Below, piece after piece: positions 61,274 through 64,000 of a DNA stretch of 64,000 bases. The DNA is taken from positions 736,717 to 800,716 of the forward strand of contig LNEC01000019.1 of assembly GCA_001464035.1 (NCBI GenBank), read 5' to 3'. Origin of the DNA: Bradyrhizobiaceae bacterium Ga0074131 (GTDB lineage: Bacteria > Pseudomonadota > Alphaproteobacteria > Rhizobiales > Xanthobacteraceae). Within the stretch, counting starts at the first letter, position 1. Each line of letters opens with the position of its first letter. The translations under genes were made by a program, and so were the position numbers. The notes beneath the pieces were generated by a model. That model was not told the origin of the DNA, did not search any database, and saw nothing but the letters and a program-made list of their open reading frames with translations.

Positions 61274-61625
61274 GAATGATACTCCAGATAAAAAACCGAA
61301 CCTACCCCAGTCGTTTCGTTCGCTCGGCAAAAATGAAATGAGTCGGCGGGCAAATTTGCGACCAAAATTGGCAAAGCCTTGTGTCCAACCCGGCGCTAAA
61401 ACGGCATCATTGCGGCGCGTCTCACGGAAATGCGGGCAGGTTGGCCTCGAAATAATCTGCCGGGATGGCAAAATGGTTCGTCAATTCGATGCGTTGAAAG
61501 GACGAATATGCGGCAAATTCCTCGGCAACTGAAACAGAAGGCCTCCGCCGCCGCGGAAGTGATGCCTTCGTCGCGAACCTCTTCTTGGCCGGAGGTCTCT
61601 TGTTCGACGCAAGCTGCCTGCCTGT
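61274..61625. other. Intergenic stretch, no supported gene
   Basis: 352 bases. An 86-residue frame (61272-61532, plus strand) begins within the start codon region of the small minus-strand gene; it has no ribosome site and no recognisable sequence, so I do not call it. Nothing else is seen. Confidence 0.45.
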
Positions 61626-61724
61626 TCACGCGCTGTAGAAAATCTTGATTCCCCACAGCACGATAACGATGGCCAACACCAGCGTGGCTGCCGTCAATAC
61701 ACTTTCTAAGGAAGCGACTCTCAT
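61626..61724 (-). CDS. 32-residue single-pass membrane miniprotein
   Basis: MRVASLESVLTAATLVLAIV followed by IVLWGIKIFYSA: a short polar start, one membrane helix and a basic end. GGAG lies exactly 6 bases before the ATG. Such tiny proteins resemble the CydX/CcoQ-type accessory subunits in size, but no oxidase gene is near, so no function is assigned. Confidence 0.5.
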   Translation of the reverse strand: MRVASLESVLTAATLVLAIVIVLWGIKIFYSA

Positions 61725-61976
61725 ACTACTCTCCGCTTCTCAACCCCGCTATCGGTCTAGTTGATTCGTTAATCACACTGCAATTGCCGATCTACCCCGG
61801 ATTGAACGCTGCCGATGGTTGTGGTTTGCGGGCCACACATCTCCGTAGCACCCCGCGTTTAGACCAGCACGGGGTGGTGGCTTCCGGATCAGAATCAGGT
61901 TTGATCGAGAGTGCCTTTTGGGCGGCTGTTTTCTTGACCGTCAGCGATCATGCGGCTGCACGCGGCGTATCACGTC

Positions 61977-63509
61977 CTACCACCAGCTCTGTTGCCTCGG
62001 ACGATAATACGGGTCGCCGCGTCGGCGCGGGTCGGCAGGTTGGAAATCACGATTAGGCTGGAAATAGAAACCGAAGCCGTCGTCGCTCGCGACATGCATA
62101 TCAACCGGGGGCGTGGGCTTGCGCGTGATGAAACCGCCTTGCGGTTGATGGCTCAGCACCGCGACGAACTCGGTGCGATAGTTGGTCTCGGCGCTCAGCG
62201 GCTCGTCCGAGATGACGATCGAGGATCGCGGCAATGCGGTGGGCGCGATGCGCTCGAGAACTTCCTGCGGGATGGTGATGCGGTCGAGCGCGGCCCTGGC
62301 GTTATCGGCGTTGTCGATCGTGACCGCGGACCAGCGCAGGCCCGCGTCGTTGCGCGCCATTGCCGTGAACACATGTGTGCCGATCCGCTTGCCGGGATCG
62401 CGGATCGTAACCGGGACTTCGATGGTCGCATCGAACACCTGGCCGCCGCCGTCCGGCGCCGGCTTATCCGTCTTGCGCCGCACGTACAGCTTCTGCGTCG
62501 CGCGGCTGATGTAGACCGAGACCGGCTCGAGCGCGAGCTTCGCGTCGGTGGCCGCCTTGGCGGTGTCGGCCTTCCTTGTCGCGGTCGCCTTGGCGGCGTC
62601 CTTTGCGGCGGCGGCGGCGTCAAGTTTCGGTTGCGCGTCGGCCCTGGCGGTGTCGAGCTGCGCGCCCAAGTCCGCGGCCCTGGCGGCGGCCTTCTGCTTG
62701 AGGTCCTCGGCCCGAGCCCTGGCCTCGTCGGTCTTTGCGGCGGCGAGCGCGTTGTCGGCGGTGGCGAGTTCGGTGTCGGCGCGGGTCTTGAGCCCTGCCA
62801 GCTTGCGCAGCGCCGCTGTCAGCGCCGCCGTCTCGCGCGGCGCTTTCGCGGCGGCTTTTTTCGCCTCGTCGGCCGTCCTCGCAGCTTCGGCCGCCTCGCG
62901 GGCGAGCGCCTCGGCCCTGGCCGGCGCGGCCGCGTTCGCCTCCGCCTTCGGCACCAACAGCGCCGGATGGGAAAACTCGACCGGCTCGGCGTTATCAGGC
63001 GAGATGATCACCCGCATCCCGATTCGCGTTCTGTCGAACAGCTTTTCGGCGAAGCCGAAGGGCATCCGCACGCAACCGTGCGAGGCCGCATAGCCGGGCA
63101 GCGGCCCGCCGTGCAGGGCGATGCCGTTCCAGGTGATACGCTGCATGTTCGGCATCTCGGCATCGTCATACATGTTCGAGCGGTGGTCCTTGTTCTTCTC
63201 GACGATGGCGAAGATGCCGGCCGGCGTTTCGCGTCCCGTGGTGCCGGTCGATACCGGCGCGCGCAGGATCCAGCCGTCGGCGTCGTAGAGAGTGACCTGC
63301 TGGCTTTTGATCGACACGATCGCCATGATCGGCTCGCCTGCATCGCGTGGTGCTGTCGCCACGGTGGTTGGCGCGGGGCGCGGCTGTCGCGCCGCGGCGT
63401 CGGCGGTCAGCGCCGCCAGCGCGGCGATCGCCGCGAGCGTCACCATGCCCGGACGCCGCCAACGCCGCATCGTCACGGTGGATTGCGCCGTCGCAAATCG
63501 ATTTACCAT
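61977..63509 (-). CDS. Exported L,D-transpeptidase (YkuD family) with coiled-coil middle and degenerate second domain
   Basis: 510 residues. Signal sequence ends near residue 40 (MVTLAAIAALAALTADAAAR). Residues 60-175 are a YkuD domain with IALHGGPLPGY and SHGCVRMPFGF, catalytic Cys146 and His144, which cross-links peptidoglycan stems or anchors proteins to it. Residues 195-320 are an Ala/Lys/Glu-rich coiled coil (AREAAEAARTADEAKKAAAK). Residues 325-450 look like a second YkuD-like fold (VSVYISRATQKLYVRRKTDK) without the Cys motif. The Pro- and Arg-rich end is RRRGDPYYRPRQQSWW. The start at 63509 is chosen for the signal peptide; upstream ATGs exist. Confidence 0.88.
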   Translation of the reverse strand: MVNRFATAQSTVTMRRWRRPGMVTLAAIAALAALTADAAARQPRPAPTTVATAPRDAGEPIMAIVSIKSQQVTLYDADGWILRAPVSTGTTGRETPAGIFAIVEKNKDHRSNMYDDAEMPNMQRITWNGIALHGGPLPGYAASHGCVRMPFGFAEKLFDRTRIGMRVIISPDNAEPVEFSHPALLVPKAEANAAAPARAEALAREAAEAARTADEAKKAAAKAPRETAALTAALRKLAGLKTRADTELATADNALAAAKTDEARARAEDLKQKAAARAADLGAQLDTARADAQPKLDAAAAAKDAAKATATRKADTAKAATDAKLALEPVSVYISRATQKLYVRRKTDKPAPDGGGQVFDATIEVPVTIRDPGKRIGTHVFTAMARNDAGLRWSAVTIDNADNARAALDRITIPQEVLERIAPTALPRSSIVISDEPLSAETNYRTEFVAVLSHQPQGGFITRKPTPPVDMHVASDDGFGFYFQPNRDFQPADPRRRGDPYYRPRQQSWW

Positions 63510-63630
63510 GCCATGCCCCGGTTGAAATGCCTGTCCGCGCTCGAGTCGATCGAGTGATTCTCTCATATACGACAGCCCACCTAGGCGGAAGCATGGCTCG
63601 CGGCTGATGGTAGACACGGCTGCGGCAAAA

Positions 63631-64000
63631 TAACCCGTCGGGCAAGATTCCACTTAACCTGTCGGGCAAATCACTCCTACAAATTCGTCCGTCCCACTCG
63701 GCAAGAGGGGCGTATCGCGATCGTCACGAAACGCGGGATGGGATGCGGTGGACGCGGCAGCGTCAGGCGTGTGACGGGTTGCAGGGCGGGCGCTTAGGGG
63801 CCCGTGAGCGATCGGACGGCACGCTGACGACGGCGCTGAAGCGTACGGTGAAGTCGTGTGGTCCTGACAGCCTCTGGGTTGGCGTCAAGTCCCTAAGGAG
63901 GCGAAGCCGGCCCGACCGGGCGTCAGGCCAGCCATCAATCCGCGGGGGCGACGGTGACAAACAAATCCTGATCGCCGGGGAGAGCGCGAAGTAAGCCGTA
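63631..64000 (+). repeat. Start of a dispersed Bradyrhizobium-type repeat, runs off the right edge
   Basis: From CCGTCGGGCAAG at 63635 to the window end the sequence holds strings I know as recurrent, non-coding sequence in Bradyrhizobium genomes: CTGTCGGGCAAATCACT, GGGATGGGATGCGGTGGACG, GAAGTCGTGTGGTCCTGAC and CGCGAAGTAAGCCGTA. An 83-residue frame through it is Arg-rich and not protein-like. The call rests on recall of the family; there is no second copy in this window. Confidence 0.55.

Noticed and set aside
61272..61532. An 86-codon plus-strand frame
   Set aside because: It begins inside the start codon region of a better-supported minus-strand gene, without a ribosome binding site or known sequence.
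61950..63557. A 535-codon open frame opposite the L,D-transpeptidase
   Set aside because: The catalytic SHGCVR motif and signal peptide are on the minus strand; the plus-strand frame is Arg/Gly-rich without domains.
1..64000. tRNA, rRNA and CRISPR genes
   Set aside because: Reading the gaps showed no cloverleaf with a GTTCGA-type T loop, no ribosomal sequence and no regularly spaced direct repeats; GTTCGA-like strings found at 2990, 40055 and 61085 do not fold as tRNA.

Overview
The window is high-GC alphaproteobacterial DNA, most likely from Bradyrhizobium or a close relative in the Nitrobacteraceae (Rhodopseudomonas, Afipia, Nitrobacter). The gene families point there: a livHMGF operon with an embedded acyl-CoA ligase, transglutaminase-like cysteine peptidase, DUF1236, paired amidohydrolases and AtzG-type small proteins. 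Several families of short intergenic repeats that I associate with this group point the same way. No rRNA, tRNA, CRISPR array, intact insertion sequence or phage gene was found. It looks like a chromosomal segment of transport and catabolic genes.

Left part (1-9.7 kb): a DabB-DabA inorganic-carbon uptake pair runs off the left edge with a divergent LysR regulator. A small disturbed zone follows: flavodoxin, an aminoglycoside acetyltransferase-like gene that seems to lack a normal start codon, and the 3' remnant of a glycerophosphodiesterase gene against a VapBC toxin-antitoxin pair. A triple-rhodanese protein and a split thiamine-diphosphate decarboxylase come next. 9.7-29.4 kb holds mostly single housekeeping or accessory genes: a YegD-like Hsp70, Tex, an aspartase/fumarase-superfamily lyase, an ankyrin protein, an M29 aminopeptidase, a DEAD-box helicase, a TetR regulator, an amidohydrolase, metallo-beta-lactamase-fold proteins, an epoxide-hydrolase-like enzyme, an AbrB/VapC pair next to another gene remnant, and a two-gene ABC exporter.

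29.5-36.5 kb is one operon, livH-livM-livG-livF, acyl-CoA ligase, livK. It has an inverted repeat over its likely -35 box and a strong terminator after it, which suggests uptake of an acid that is CoA-activated on entry. A PQQ alcohol dehydrogenase, a BTLCP peptidase and a CHASE2-adenylate cyclase follow.

42.8-52.1 kb is the most coherent and interesting unit. Two paralogous solute-binding proteins stand back to back; the rightward one begins an operon of two permeases, two ATPases, a 65-residue AtzG-like protein and an AtzE-like amidase. Upstream lies a near-consensus sigma-54 -24/-12 promoter with a perfect inverted repeat about 108 bp before the predicted start site. This reads as a nitrogen-scavenging import-and-hydrolysis system for an unknown amide.

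53.1-64 kb: a type I secretion ABC/membrane-fusion pair without an outer-membrane partner or cargo, tiny membrane proteins, a PncC-like amidohydrolase, a metallo-beta-lactamase-fold protein with an altered metal motif, a two-amidohydrolase plus Rieske operon, an L,D-transpeptidase, and the start of a dispersed repeat at the right edge. Two copies of a 45-bp palindromic repeat each supply the stop codon of the gene upstream.
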